The notes under the pieces: generated by a model | Told to the model about the DNA's origin: nothing | The model's database searches: none | Seen by the model: the letters and a program-made list of their open reading frames with translations, nothing else | Assembly: GCA_947311795.1 (NCBI GenBank) | Contig: CAMZLX010000148.1 | Coordinates: forward strand, 1 to 26,191 | Length of the DNA: 26,191 nt | Origin: an uncultured Zetaproteobacteria bacterium | GTDB lineage: Bacteria > Pseudomonadota > Zetaproteobacteria > Mariprofundales > Mariprofundaceae | Reading direction: 5' to 3' | Program-made: the position numbers and the translations under genes | Shown: positions 1 to 7,204 of the stretch, piece by piece | Position numbering within the stretch: position 1 is the stretch's first letter | How the letters are laid out: every line of letters begins with the position of its first letter

Positions 1-1101
1 GCTGCGTTTGCCATTCCTGTGATTGATAAGATTCATAAGTTTAAGAGCAGTAAACGCTCGTATGGCATCAAATGTATTGTGCTTGCGCCCACCCGAGAAT
101 TAGCCCAACAAATTGGCGAAGTATTCACCAAAATATCGCGCCATACCCGTGTTAAAACCTTCACCTTGTTTGGTGGTGTGGAGCAAGAACAACAAATTGC
201 CAAGCTGCAAGATGGTATTGATATTTTGATTGCCACACCCGGTCGTATGTTTGATTTGATTAACCAAGATGTGATTAAACTTGATGGTGTAAGCACGCTG
301 ATTCTTGATGAAGCCGACCACATGCTTGATTTGGGTTTTATCGAAGACATCAAGTACATCAAAAAAATGGTCTACCACAAACATCAAACCCTATTCTTCT
401 CTGCCACCATCAATGATGAGATTAAAAAGCTCGCTTACTCGCAAGTCAAAAGTGCGGCGATTCGTATTCAAGTCTCCCCCAAAGATAAAGTGTCCAAAAA
501 CATCAGTCATTTTGTGATGTTTGTGGACATGGATGATAAACGCTTCTTTTTAGAGCGATTTGTGCGTGAGAATCCTGAAAGTCGTATGATTGTATTTGTG
601 CGCACCCGCGTTCGTGCTGAGCGCGTTGCAAAAGCTATGGCAAGGGTTGGTATTGAGACGGTCACCATTCATGGCGATAAAGACCAAGAGCAGCGCTCAG
701 ACATCATGCGTAGCTTCAAACAAGGCAATGGCAATATCCTGATTGCCACAGATGTGAGCGCGCGTGGCATTGATATTGCTGATATTGATTTCGTGGTGAA
801 TTATGACTTACCCGAACGCGAAGAAAATTATGTACATAGGGTTGGGCGCACAGGGCGTGGTGTGAACAAAGGCACAGCCATTTCCTTTTGTGCACCAGAA
901 GAGAAAGAGCTGCTTGAAAACATCCAAAGCTTCCTGAATAAACCCATTGAAGTGCTAAAAGTCAGCAAAGCCGAAGCCGAGCAAACGCGCTCCATTCCCG
1001 ATGCCGTCACTGACCTTAGAAGCATTATCAATGATGATGTTTTACCCAAGAAAAAGCGTAAAACAAAGAAGAAAGTTAAGAAACCCAAAAAGAAAAAATA
1101 A
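1..1101 (+). CDS. DEAD-box ATP-dependent RNA helicase, 5'-truncated by window edge
   Basis: The reading frame is open from base 1 and begins AAFAIPVIDK, which in this family directly follows the Walker A motif, so the true start lies upstream. The remaining motifs are in order: PTRELAQQ (Ia), TPGR (Ib), DEAD (II), SAT (III), IVFVRTR (IV), ATDVSARGID (V) and HRVGRTGR (VI). Both RecA-like domains are therefore present apart from the extreme N-terminus. The protein ends in a very lysine-rich basic tail, typical of RhlE/DeaD/SrmB-type helicases that bind RNA non-specifically. These enzymes use ATP to unwind short RNA duplexes in ribosome assembly or mRNA decay. The subfamily cannot be fixed without the N-terminus. 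A GTG at base 19 is in frame but would remove conserved sequence, so it is not the start. Confidence 0.95.
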   Translation, partial: AAFAIPVIDKIHKFKSSKRSYGIKCIVLAPTRELAQQIGEVFTKISRHTRVKTFTLFGGVEQEQQIAKLQDGIDILIATPGRMFDLINQDVIKLDGVSTLILDEADHMLDLGFIEDIKYIKKMVYHKHQTLFFSATINDEIKKLAYSQVKSAAIRIQVSPKDKVSKNISHFVMFVDMDDKRFFLERFVRENPESRMIVFVRTRVRAERVAKAMARVGIETVTIHGDKDQEQRSDIMRSFKQGNGNILIATDVSARGIDIADIDFVVNYDLPEREENYVHRVGRTGRGVNKGTAISFCAPEEKELLENIQSFLNKPIEVLKVSKAEAEQTRSIPDAVTDLRSIINDDVLPKKKRKTKKKVKKPKKKK

Positions 1102-1104
1102 AGC

Positions 1105-1132
1105 TAAAGTTCACACCTGCATCGACCGATAG
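1105..1132 (+). promoter_or_regulatory. Possible sigma-28 (flagellar) promoter
   Basis: TAAAGTTC (1105-1112) and ACCGATAG (1125-1132) resemble the FliA consensus TAAAGTTT-N11-GCCGATAA. The spacing here is 12, one base longer than ideal, and the -10 element matches 6 of 8. It lies between the helicase stop and the small gene at 1172. A role in flagellar or chemotaxis expression would suit the downstream signalling genes, but the match is imperfect. Confidence 0.3.
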
Positions 1133-1137
1133 TATTA

Positions 1138-1167
1138 CCTGAATAGATTTAACGACATTCAGGAGGT
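1138..1167 (+). promoter_or_regulatory. Strong Shine-Dalgarno partly inside a hairpin
   Basis: AGGAGGT (1161-1167) is a near-perfect ribosome-binding site just before ATG 1172. CCTGAAT (1138-1144) and ATTCAGG (1157-1163) form a perfect 7-bp inverted repeat with a 12-nt loop. The right arm covers the first AGG of the Shine-Dalgarno. The left arm extended to TTACCTGAAT can also pair across the whole site with a 3-nt bulge. Folded mRNA would partly hide the ribosome-binding site. Confidence 0.45.
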
Positions 1168-1171
1168 AACC

Positions 1172-1423
1172 ATGGCGATGACACTTAGGCCAACAGATGG
1201 CTTAGTCAGCAGACTTTTGCAGCAACAGACACGTAGTCAACCTGCGTCTTCTAATGCTGCAAGCTCATCCGCCAAGAAAACAGACCAAATCAATATTTCT
1301 AGCCAAGCAAGAGAACAACAAGAGCAAGGCTATCAAAACAAACAAACCGCAACAATTCCGCAAACAGACCTAGAGGCACACTTATTACGACTTTACTCTC
1401 ACCACAACACGAGTGAGCGCTAA
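1172..1423 (+). CDS. Small hypothetical protein, possibly flagellum/signalling related
   Basis: This 83-residue protein is rich in Ser, Gln and Ala, with no membrane segment or signal peptide. It has a DQINISSQAREQQ stretch (about residues 39-51) and a short C-terminal amphipathic-looking segment. The ISSQA-type stretch is reminiscent of the linker of FlgM anti-sigma factors, but the sigma-binding C-terminal helices of FlgM are not recognisable, so I do not call it FlgM. The start is ATG 1172, 4 bases after AGGAGGT. A second ATG at 1178 is also possible. It ends 3 bases before the receiver-protein gene and is probably co-transcribed with it. The strong ribosome-binding site and tight operon packing make it a believable gene. 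The function is unknown. Confidence 0.7.
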   Translation: MAMTLRPTDGLVSRLLQQQTRSQPASSNAASSSAKKTDQINISSQAREQQEQGYQNKQTATIPQTDLEAHLLRLYSHHNTSER

Positions 1424-1426
1424 ACC

Positions 1427-1942
1427 ATGAATACGAACCCACATTTACTCATTGCTGAGGATGATGAGGCACTTGCCGCCATCCTTGAAGAATATTTAAG
1501 TGATTATGGCTATCAAATTACACTGGTAAACCGTGGAGATACGGCTCTATCCTTACTTGAAGAAAAACATTTTGATATTATTTTATCCGATATTGTGATG
1601 CCTGGTGCTGGAGGTTTGGATATACTTTCTGCAAGCTGCTCTGACCCCAGCAAAACCTTGGTCTTATTAATGACAGGTTATTCGGGTGTTGAAGATGCTA
1701 TTCATGCCGTTGAACAAGGTGCTTATGACTTTGTGAGCAAACCCTTTCAGTTGCCAGAAATCAAAGTACGCATTGACAATGCAACCCGCTATCAATCCTT
1801 ATTGCGCCAATGCACACACCATGAAACTTATAAAAACTTTGAAGTTCCTGAAGGATTTATTGAATACCAATTGATGAATCAACCCAAGACGGTTATGGCA
1901 CTCAAGGCATATGATACAGGAAAGTTTGTTCGTCATGTTTAA
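1427..1942 (+). CDS. Response regulator with a receiver domain only
   Basis: This 171-residue protein has a CheY-like receiver domain at about residues 6-120. The acidic pocket is E11/D12/D13, the phospho-acceptor is D55 (in LSDIVMPG), the switch residue is T83 (in LLMTGYSG) and the conserved lysine is K105 (in SKPF). All key residues are present, so it should be phosphorylatable. The remaining ~50 residues show no DNA-binding or enzymatic domain, so it probably acts by protein contact or as a phosphate sink. Its 3' end overlaps the start of the REC-GAF-HD-GYP gene, suggesting translational coupling. No histidine kinase is in the window, so the cognate kinase is elsewhere. Confidence 0.9.
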   Translation: MNTNPHLLIAEDDEALAAILEEYLSDYGYQITLVNRGDTALSLLEEKHFDIILSDIVMPGAGGLDILSASCSDPSKTLVLLMTGYSGVEDAIHAVEQGAYDFVSKPFQLPEIKVRIDNATRYQSLLRQCTHHETYKNFEVPEGFIEYQLMNQPKTVMALKAYDTGKFVRHV

Positions 1943-3503
1943 TATTCTTATTGTTGAAGACCAAACTGCCGTTCGTGAAATTATTAGCGAAGTTATTTTA
2001 ACGCTTGATTTACAAATCAAGATTGCGGAAGCTGTTAGTATTAAAGAAGCAAGTTTAGAATTACAAAAACAACAGTGGGATGTCATGGTAACTGACCTAA
2101 GCCTTGGTGATGGCAACTCATTAGAATTATTGTCCCAGTTACAAACACAAGGCATTACCACACCACCTGTTATCCTTGTCAGTGGTTTCCTCTCAGCCAT
2201 GCACATGCGCCAAGCCAAGTCACTCAACATCAAACATATTCTCGCCAAACCTTTTGAACCCAATGTTTTATTAGACCATATCCAAGACGTGTTAGTTATT
2301 AAGAGTGAAAATAAGCAATCAATTCAGTCTAATAATAATACGCACCGCCTACTACCCGAAGTATTTGAAATGGATAGAAAGCTTGGGCTTTTGTTTCGTG
2401 TTTTTGATGAAATGCCGAAGCAAAAAGATATCACCAGCGTTTGTCACAAGGCGTTACAACTTGCTATGGATATGGTTCACGCCCAAGGTGGATATATTGC
2501 ACTATTTGAACGGCATAAGGAACAGCTTGTCCGCATTACTGAATATGGCTTAGGGCATGACTTACCAAGCACAACTTGTTCTATTCATGACACACCATTT
2601 GCACCACTCATTTATGCGTCTGAAGAACTGATTGAAACGCGACCAGAAACAATACCACACCAACTTTGTTGGCCTGCCATTCGCGTTCAAGCTTATATTG
2701 CTATTCCGATTTACCTTCAAGGTGTGCCTATGGGTGTGTTATGCCTTACTAATCGTTTAGAACAAACTAAATTACGTGGTGAAAGCTTACACATGCTTGG
2801 TTTATTGGTGAAAAAATTAGATACATTATTGGATAATCGCGCTGTACATGCAGCGCTTGCAGATAGTATGAATCAAACCTTGATTGCACTTGTTCGCTCC
2901 CTAGAGGCGCGCGACAGATATACCAAAGATCACTCATCTCGTGTGAGTCACCTCTCTGTTTTATTTGCCGAATCCTTGGGTTTAGACGAAGAAAACATCC
3001 AACTGATTCGCACCGGTGGTTTGTTACATGATATTGGTAAAGTAGGTATTGCTGATTCAGTGCTCTTAAAACCTGGTCGATATACCGACCAAGAATATGC
3101 TATCATGAAAGCACACCCAGCTATAGGTGACGCCATATTAAATAATATGGACACATTGGCTCGTGAGCGTTTAATAGTACGTCATCATCATGAACGCTGG
3201 GATGGTCAAGGCTACCCAGATAAAATCGGTAGCACCGAAATCCCATTTGAAGCACGTATTGTTTGTGTCGCCGATGCAATCGATGCCATGACCACGCACC
3301 GCGTGTACCGTCAAGCCAAGCCCCTTTCCTTTTGTGCCGAACAACTAGAATTTGCATCTGGCACACAGTTTGACCCACAAGTGGTTGCGGTGGCTCTGGA
3401 TGCCATCAAACAAGGGAAAATCAATACCCAAGCTATATGTAATGACTATAGTGAGGGTGTTATGCCCGTCCAAGCATCATTCCTGCAAGCCTCCTTGGCA
3501 TAA
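1935..3503 (+). CDS. REC-GAF-HD-GYP c-di-GMP phosphodiesterase
   Basis: The protein is 522 residues from ATG 1935. A receiver domain fills residues 1-122 (E8/D9, phospho-acceptor D54, S83, K105). A GAF-type sensor domain covers about 160-300, and an HD-GYP domain about 310-500. The HD dyad (LLHDIGK, residues 363-369), the HHERWDGQGYP motif (418-428) and the ADAIDAM stretch are all intact, so catalytic hydrolysis of c-di-GMP is expected. Phosphorylation and a GAF ligand probably control activity. I chose ATG 1935 because MFNILIVEDQ is a canonical receiver N-terminus, AGGAAAG lies upstream and the start overlaps the previous stop by 8 bases. An in-frame ATG at 1911 would add eight residues. The neighbours suggest a joint signalling unit. 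Confidence 0.93.
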   Translation: MFNILIVEDQTAVREIISEVILTLDLQIKIAEAVSIKEASLELQKQQWDVMVTDLSLGDGNSLELLSQLQTQGITTPPVILVSGFLSAMHMRQAKSLNIKHILAKPFEPNVLLDHIQDVLVIKSENKQSIQSNNNTHRLLPEVFEMDRKLGLLFRVFDEMPKQKDITSVCHKALQLAMDMVHAQGGYIALFERHKEQLVRITEYGLGHDLPSTTCSIHDTPFAPLIYASEELIETRPETIPHQLCWPAIRVQAYIAIPIYLQGVPMGVLCLTNRLEQTKLRGESLHMLGLLVKKLDTLLDNRAVHAALADSMNQTLIALVRSLEARDRYTKDHSSRVSHLSVLFAESLGLDEENIQLIRTGGLLHDIGKVGIADSVLLKPGRYTDQEYAIMKAHPAIGDAILNNMDTLARERLIVRHHHERWDGQGYPDKIGSTEIPFEARIVCVADAIDAMTTHRVYRQAKPLSFCAEQLEFASGTQFDPQVVAVALDAIKQGKINTQAICNDYSEGVMPVQASFLQASLA

Positions 3504-3510
3504 AAGTTGC
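3495..3510 (+). promoter_or_regulatory. Sigma-54 (RpoN) -24/-12 promoter of the PilZ gene
   Basis: TTGGCATAAAAGTTGC has the invariant GG (3497-3498) and GC (3509-3510) exactly 10 bases apart, and matches TGGCAC-N5-TTGC closely. The predicted transcript start is near 3522, about 25 bases before ATG 3547. The -24/-12 elements overlap the end of the preceding gene (stop TAA 3501-3503). An imperfect inverted repeat, GTTGCGTA (3506-3513) and TACGTAAC (3521-3528), spans the start site. Sigma-54 promoters need an ATP-dependent activator, which is not encoded in this window. Confidence 0.8.
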
Positions 3511-3546
3511 GTACCGAATATACGTAACAAACATTAGGAGTGATTC

Positions 3547-4131
3547 ATGGGTGATAAAAATCGTAGGCAAGATTTTCGAATTGATGATATTTTAGCAGTG
3601 TATGACAAACCGATAAACACACATGAGTATGTGAAACAACAGCAGTTTCCGGGTATTCGCTCACGACAAAACGCCATGATTCAAGATATTATTGGTAAAG
3701 AAGTTACCACAGAACAACTCAAAGGTATGGTGAATCATGACTTGGCTTCTGCACTGGAAACCCTAGACACAAAGCTCAACTACCTTATTGGAGTGAACAT
3801 GCTTAACGATGCTAATCGAAGCAACTTAAAAGAACGCTCAATTAATCTCAGCGTGACAGGTGCAAGCTTTCACACAGAAGAACAGTATAATAAAGGTGAT
3901 TATATTAGTTTAGCCCTAATGATTCCTTCTTTTCCACCAACCATTATTGAGCTTATTGGCACTGTCATAAGAGTCGAACAAGAAAGCCTAAACACACAAC
4001 ATATTGGTGTGCATTTCTCATACCGATGCAATGAAGAGGAAGCTAGCATTGCAAAATATGTGTTCCAAAGGCATAGAGAAACCATTCGCCTCAACACCAA
4101 AGCTAATAGCTTGGAAACCCCATTAAACTAA
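3547..4131 (+). CDS. PilZ-domain c-di-GMP-binding protein
   Basis: This 194-residue protein is soluble. It carries both halves of the PilZ c-di-GMP signature: RxxxR as RQDFR (residues 7-11) and [DN]xSxxG as NLSVTG (100-105). A beta-rich segment and IGVHFSY near 153 follow, and a C-terminal helix YVFQRHRE closes the domain. About 90 residues, largely helical by appearance, separate the two motifs, far more than the ~30 usual in a minimal PilZ domain. The protein may therefore be an extended variant or have an inserted helical module. The start is ATG 3547, 6 bases after AGGAG. It has its own sigma-54 promoter, so it can be expressed separately from the upstream phosphodiesterase. Its 3' end overlaps glmM, which is convergent, by 9 bases. 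Confidence 0.82.
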   Translation: MGDKNRRQDFRIDDILAVYDKPINTHEYVKQQQFPGIRSRQNAMIQDIIGKEVTTEQLKGMVNHDLASALETLDTKLNYLIGVNMLNDANRSNLKERSINLSVTGASFHTEEQYNKGDYISLALMIPSFPPTIIELIGTVIRVEQESLNTQHIGVHFSYRCNEEEASIAKYVFQRHRETIRLNTKANSLETPLN

Positions 4132-5475
4132 AGCCTGAATACGCACCTCAATCGCTGCGACAAGGACTTCACCCGTTTCATACAAAAGTGTCGCTGAGTC
4201 CGCTTCCACCATCACCCTAAGCTTAGGTTCTGTGCCTGATGCGCGAACATTCACTCTGCCCTTATCACCAAGCTTGGCTTCTGCCTCAGCAATCAACGCT
4301 TGTACATCACTATCTGCGAGGACATCAACTTTCCTTTTCATCACGATATTCCACAATTTTTGTGGATAAAGTGTTAAATCTGATGCAAACTCTGAAAGCG
4401 GTTGCTTGGTTTCTTGCATGGCGCAAAGCAGTTGCAATGCCGTCATCAAACCATCACCCGTAGTATTGTTATCCAACATAATCATGTGTCCTGATTGTTC
4501 GCCACCAAGGTTACAACCTTTCTCACGCATCATTTCCAACACATACCTATCGCCAACATTAGCACGCAGCATCTGCACACCACGCTGCTCAAGGAAATTT
4601 CCTAGCCCCATATTACTCATCAAAGTTGTGACCACTGCACCACCTTTAAGCTGGTCTTGCTGCAACAAATGCTCTGCTAAGATTGCAATCACTCTATCAC
4701 CATCAACAAGCTCACCGCTTGAATCGCAAGCAATCAACCTATCCGCATCACCATCAAGCGCAAAACCAATATCTGCTTCTACTTCACGCACCTTATCGCA
4801 CATGGTTTCTGGGTAAGTAGAGCCACAGTTTTTATTGATATTATAACCCGTAGGTTGGTCGAACAATGAAACCACTTCACAGCCAAGCTCTTTCAACAAA
4901 TGCGGTGCAACATCGTATGCCGCACCATTGGCACTATCCACGACCACTTTTAAACCTGAAAATCTCACACCTTTGGGCAAGGATGATTTTAGAAATTCTA
5001 TGTAGCGACCACGCGCATCATCCACACGCTCTGCTTTACCAATATCAAGTGCATCGGGTAGTGGAGGCAAGTCATCAAGGGCTGCTTCAATTTCCAATTC
5101 CACACTATCGGGCAGTTTAAATCCGTCAGCACCAAAGAATTTAATACCATTATCACCTGCAGGATTGTGTGAAGCCGATAACACAACACCAGCATCAGCA
5201 CGCAAACTTCGGGTTAAATAGGCAACTGCAGGTGTAGGCACAGGACCTACGAGAAGTACATTCATGCCTTGCGCCGTAAGCCCCGCACACAATGCCGACT
5301 CAATCATATAACCTGATAAACGCGTGTCTTTACCAATAAGAATATGCGGTTTGTGGCTTAAATGTTTGGTGAGCACATGCCCTGCTGCTCTGCCCAAACG
5401 CAAAGCAAATTCCGCCGTCATAGGGTCTGTGTTCACTACTCCACGTACGCCATCCGTGCCAAAATATTTGCGCAT
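4123..5475 (-). CDS. glmM: Phosphoglucosamine mutase GlmM
   Basis: GlmM interconverts glucosamine-6-phosphate and glucosamine-1-phosphate on the route to UDP-GlcNAc for peptidoglycan and lipopolysaccharide. At 450 residues it has the family's usual length. It begins RKYFGTDGVRG, has the phosphoserine loop SASHNP with catalytic S102, the metal loop DGDADR (about 240), the sugar loop GGEQSGH, and the phosphate-binding RASGTEPKLRVMVE near the C-terminus. Its ATG overlaps the ybbR stop (TAATG), with AGGAG 8 bases upstream, so translation is coupled. It is the last gene of the minus-strand block. The order cdaA-ybbR-glmM matches the cdaA-cdaR-glmM operon of Firmicutes, where GlmM interacts with and inhibits CdaA. 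Confidence 0.97.
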   Translation of the reverse strand: MRKYFGTDGVRGVVNTDPMTAEFALRLGRAAGHVLTKHLSHKPHILIGKDTRLSGYMIESALCAGLTAQGMNVLLVGPVPTPAVAYLTRSLRADAGVVLSASHNPAGDNGIKFFGADGFKLPDSVELEIEAALDDLPPLPDALDIGKAERVDDARGRYIEFLKSSLPKGVRFSGLKVVVDSANGAAYDVAPHLLKELGCEVVSLFDQPTGYNINKNCGSTYPETMCDKVREVEADIGFALDGDADRLIACDSSGELVDGDRVIAILAEHLLQQDQLKGGAVVTTLMSNMGLGNFLEQRGVQMLRANVGDRYVLEMMREKGCNLGGEQSGHMIMLDNNTTGDGLMTALQLLCAMQETKQPLSEFASDLTLYPQKLWNIVMKRKVDVLADSDVQALIAEAEAKLGDKGRVNVRASGTEPKLRVMVEADSATLLYETGEVLVAAIEVRIQALV

Positions 5476-6416
5476 TATAAATCTCCTGCAGGCTGTTCAT
5501 CTGCCTTCACATTCCCATATCTGTCCGTTTGGGGTGTGGCAGGCTTCACTTCAGCTGCATTGCTGTATGTTTCTTGAGAAACGGGCTCAACCGTTTCAGG
5601 TTTAGGTGATGGTTTAGCTTTCTGTTCCGTTGCAGTTTTCTGCACGACTTCGGGTGCTGCTTCTTCTTTCAAAGCTTCGGGCACAGGCACAATGGACACT
5701 TTCTCTTCAACCACGTTGCCCGCTTCAGTTTGCAGCTCTTCTTGCGCTTTCTTTTCTTCCAAAGCTTGCTCAGGTGGTGTCCAAACCAATTCCCCGCGAA
5801 TACGAATGGTCACATCTTTTTTTAACAAATGGATGCCCTTCTCACTTAACGGCACCACTGTTGTCTCCACATCAAATGTACCTTGGGTCAAGTCCAAACG
5901 AACGGCAGATGTATCAATTTCGTTTAATGTGCTCACCCAAACTTCCGGGCCTGAAAGCTCAACTGCCGCGGGTGTGACCACCACAAATTCAGCCTGCCAG
6001 CCTTGTGGTAAATCAAATGTTGGTTTCACAGTAATGCTTCGTTTCACAACATGGTCAACTTGAAGTTGAACACTATCAGGCTGAATTTTTTCAACCTTTA
6101 AACCTACAGGCAAATCAATGGTTTCAATATCCAATGCTTGCTCAATCACACCTGGCATATTCAATGCTGATGCATCCACAGACACGAACAGTTCTTTAAC
6201 ATCCAAAGCATTTAACTGGGCTTGCAAACCTGAAATCGTAATGCTTACCTGGTCGGGTAAATCATTCACGATAACCATATCTTCAGGCACGCTTCGAACC
6301 TGCAATGCCACATCCATACGCACAGAGCCCATGCCCTGCCCATGCACCTGCACCCAAAGCACAATAGCAATGAGTATTGACCAAAAGGGCAGTCCTAAAC
6401 GGTGGAGTAAATTCAT
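5475..6416 (-). CDS. ybbR: YbbR-domain protein (CdaR-like regulator of CdaA)
   Basis: The protein has 313 residues. An N-terminal membrane anchor (about residues 9-24, PFWSILIAIVLWVQV) is followed by two YbbR-like beta repeats (about 30-115 and 120-209), which would lie outside the cytoplasmic membrane. The final ~100 residues are a low-complexity Pro/Glu/Lys/Val-rich tail, probably disordered. In Firmicutes, CdaR binds CdaA and modulates its diadenylate cyclase activity. The gene overlaps cdaA by 4 bases (ATGA) and glmM by 1 base, so all three are translationally coupled. Firmicute CdaR proteins usually have four YbbR repeats, so this one is short in repeats but has an unusual tail. The family call is firm and the regulatory role is inferred from context. 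Confidence 0.85.
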   Translation of the reverse strand: MNLLHRLGLPFWSILIAIVLWVQVHGQGMGSVRMDVALQVRSVPEDMVIVNDLPDQVSITISGLQAQLNALDVKELFVSVDASALNMPGVIEQALDIETIDLPVGLKVEKIQPDSVQLQVDHVVKRSITVKPTFDLPQGWQAEFVVVTPAAVELSGPEVWVSTLNEIDTSAVRLDLTQGTFDVETTVVPLSEKGIHLLKKDVTIRIRGELVWTPPEQALEEKKAQEELQTEAGNVVEEKVSIVPVPEALKEEAAPEVVQKTATEQKAKPSPKPETVEPVSQETYSNAAEVKPATPQTDRYGNVKADEQPAGDL

Positions 6417-7204
6417 GTTTTATGACTTCCCGCAAATTTCATACTTGCAAGCAGTGGTTTCAGTGCCTTGCGTAGCGCATCATCACTCATCGCTTCGCTC
6501 ATCTCACCATTTTCAACCAAATGAATATCGCCGCGCTCTTCAGAGACAACCAAGACAAGCGCATCATTTTCTTCAGATAAACCAATCGCAGCGCGATGAC
6601 GCGTACCAAATTTTCCCAAAACATGTTTGCTTTTCGCCAGTGGCAACAGCACCCTTGCCGACCTGATTTCGGGAATACCTTCATTGTTGAGTGCTATGAT
6701 AATCGCCCCATCATGTAAGGGTGTTGCAGAACAAAATAAAGTGACCATCAAATCAGCTTTAACATCCGCTTCAATCTTTACACCACTATCATCCAAATGG
6801 CGCAAACCTGTTTCCCGCTCAAAAACAATCAACGCACCCCATCGTTTATTGGTTAAAGTTTTTGTGGCGGCCACAACTTCTTCAATCATTTGTTCTTGCG
6901 GCTCAATCACTGTGGACAATGGGTTGATGGCAACACGCATCAAACCTTTACGAATTTCAGCCTGAAACAACACCACCAAAATAACAATAAATACAGCAAA
7001 AACCTGATTGAATATCCATTCAACGGTGAGCAGACCAAAGGTGCGCGCCACCTCATACAAAACCAGCATCACCACCAAACCAATCAGCATTTGCTCAGCA
7101 TGGGTGCCACGAATCAAACGCAGCACATAATAAACCACCAGAGCAACAATACTGATGTCAATTAGGTCAATAAATGTAAGTTGCAGACTATCCCAAAACA
7201 TCAC
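6413..7204 (-). CDS. cdaA: Diadenylate cyclase CdaA (c-di-AMP synthase)
   Basis: This 263-residue protein converts two ATP to c-di-AMP. Three predicted membrane helices lie in the first ~85 residues, followed by a DAC (DisA_N) catalytic domain. The active-site motifs DGA (165-167, in LHDGAIII) and RHR (202-204, in TRHRAAIGLSE) are intact. Length and architecture match CdaA (about 273 residues in Bacillus), not the DNA-scanning DisA. The start (ATG 7204, with a second Met next to it) overlaps the end of folP by 17 bases. c-di-AMP commonly controls potassium and osmolyte transport and wall homeostasis. No c-di-AMP phosphodiesterase or recognised target is in this window. Confidence 0.95.
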   Translation of the reverse strand: MMFWDSLQLTFIDLIDISIVALVVYYVLRLIRGTHAEQMLIGLVVMLVLYEVARTFGLLTVEWIFNQVFAVFIVILVVLFQAEIRKGLMRVAINPLSTVIEPQEQMIEEVVAATKTLTNKRWGALIVFERETGLRHLDDSGVKIEADVKADLMVTLFCSATPLHDGAIIIALNNEGIPEIRSARVLLPLAKSKHVLGKFGTRHRAAIGLSEENDALVLVVSEERGDIHLVENGEMSEAMSDDALRKALKPLLASMKFAGSHKT

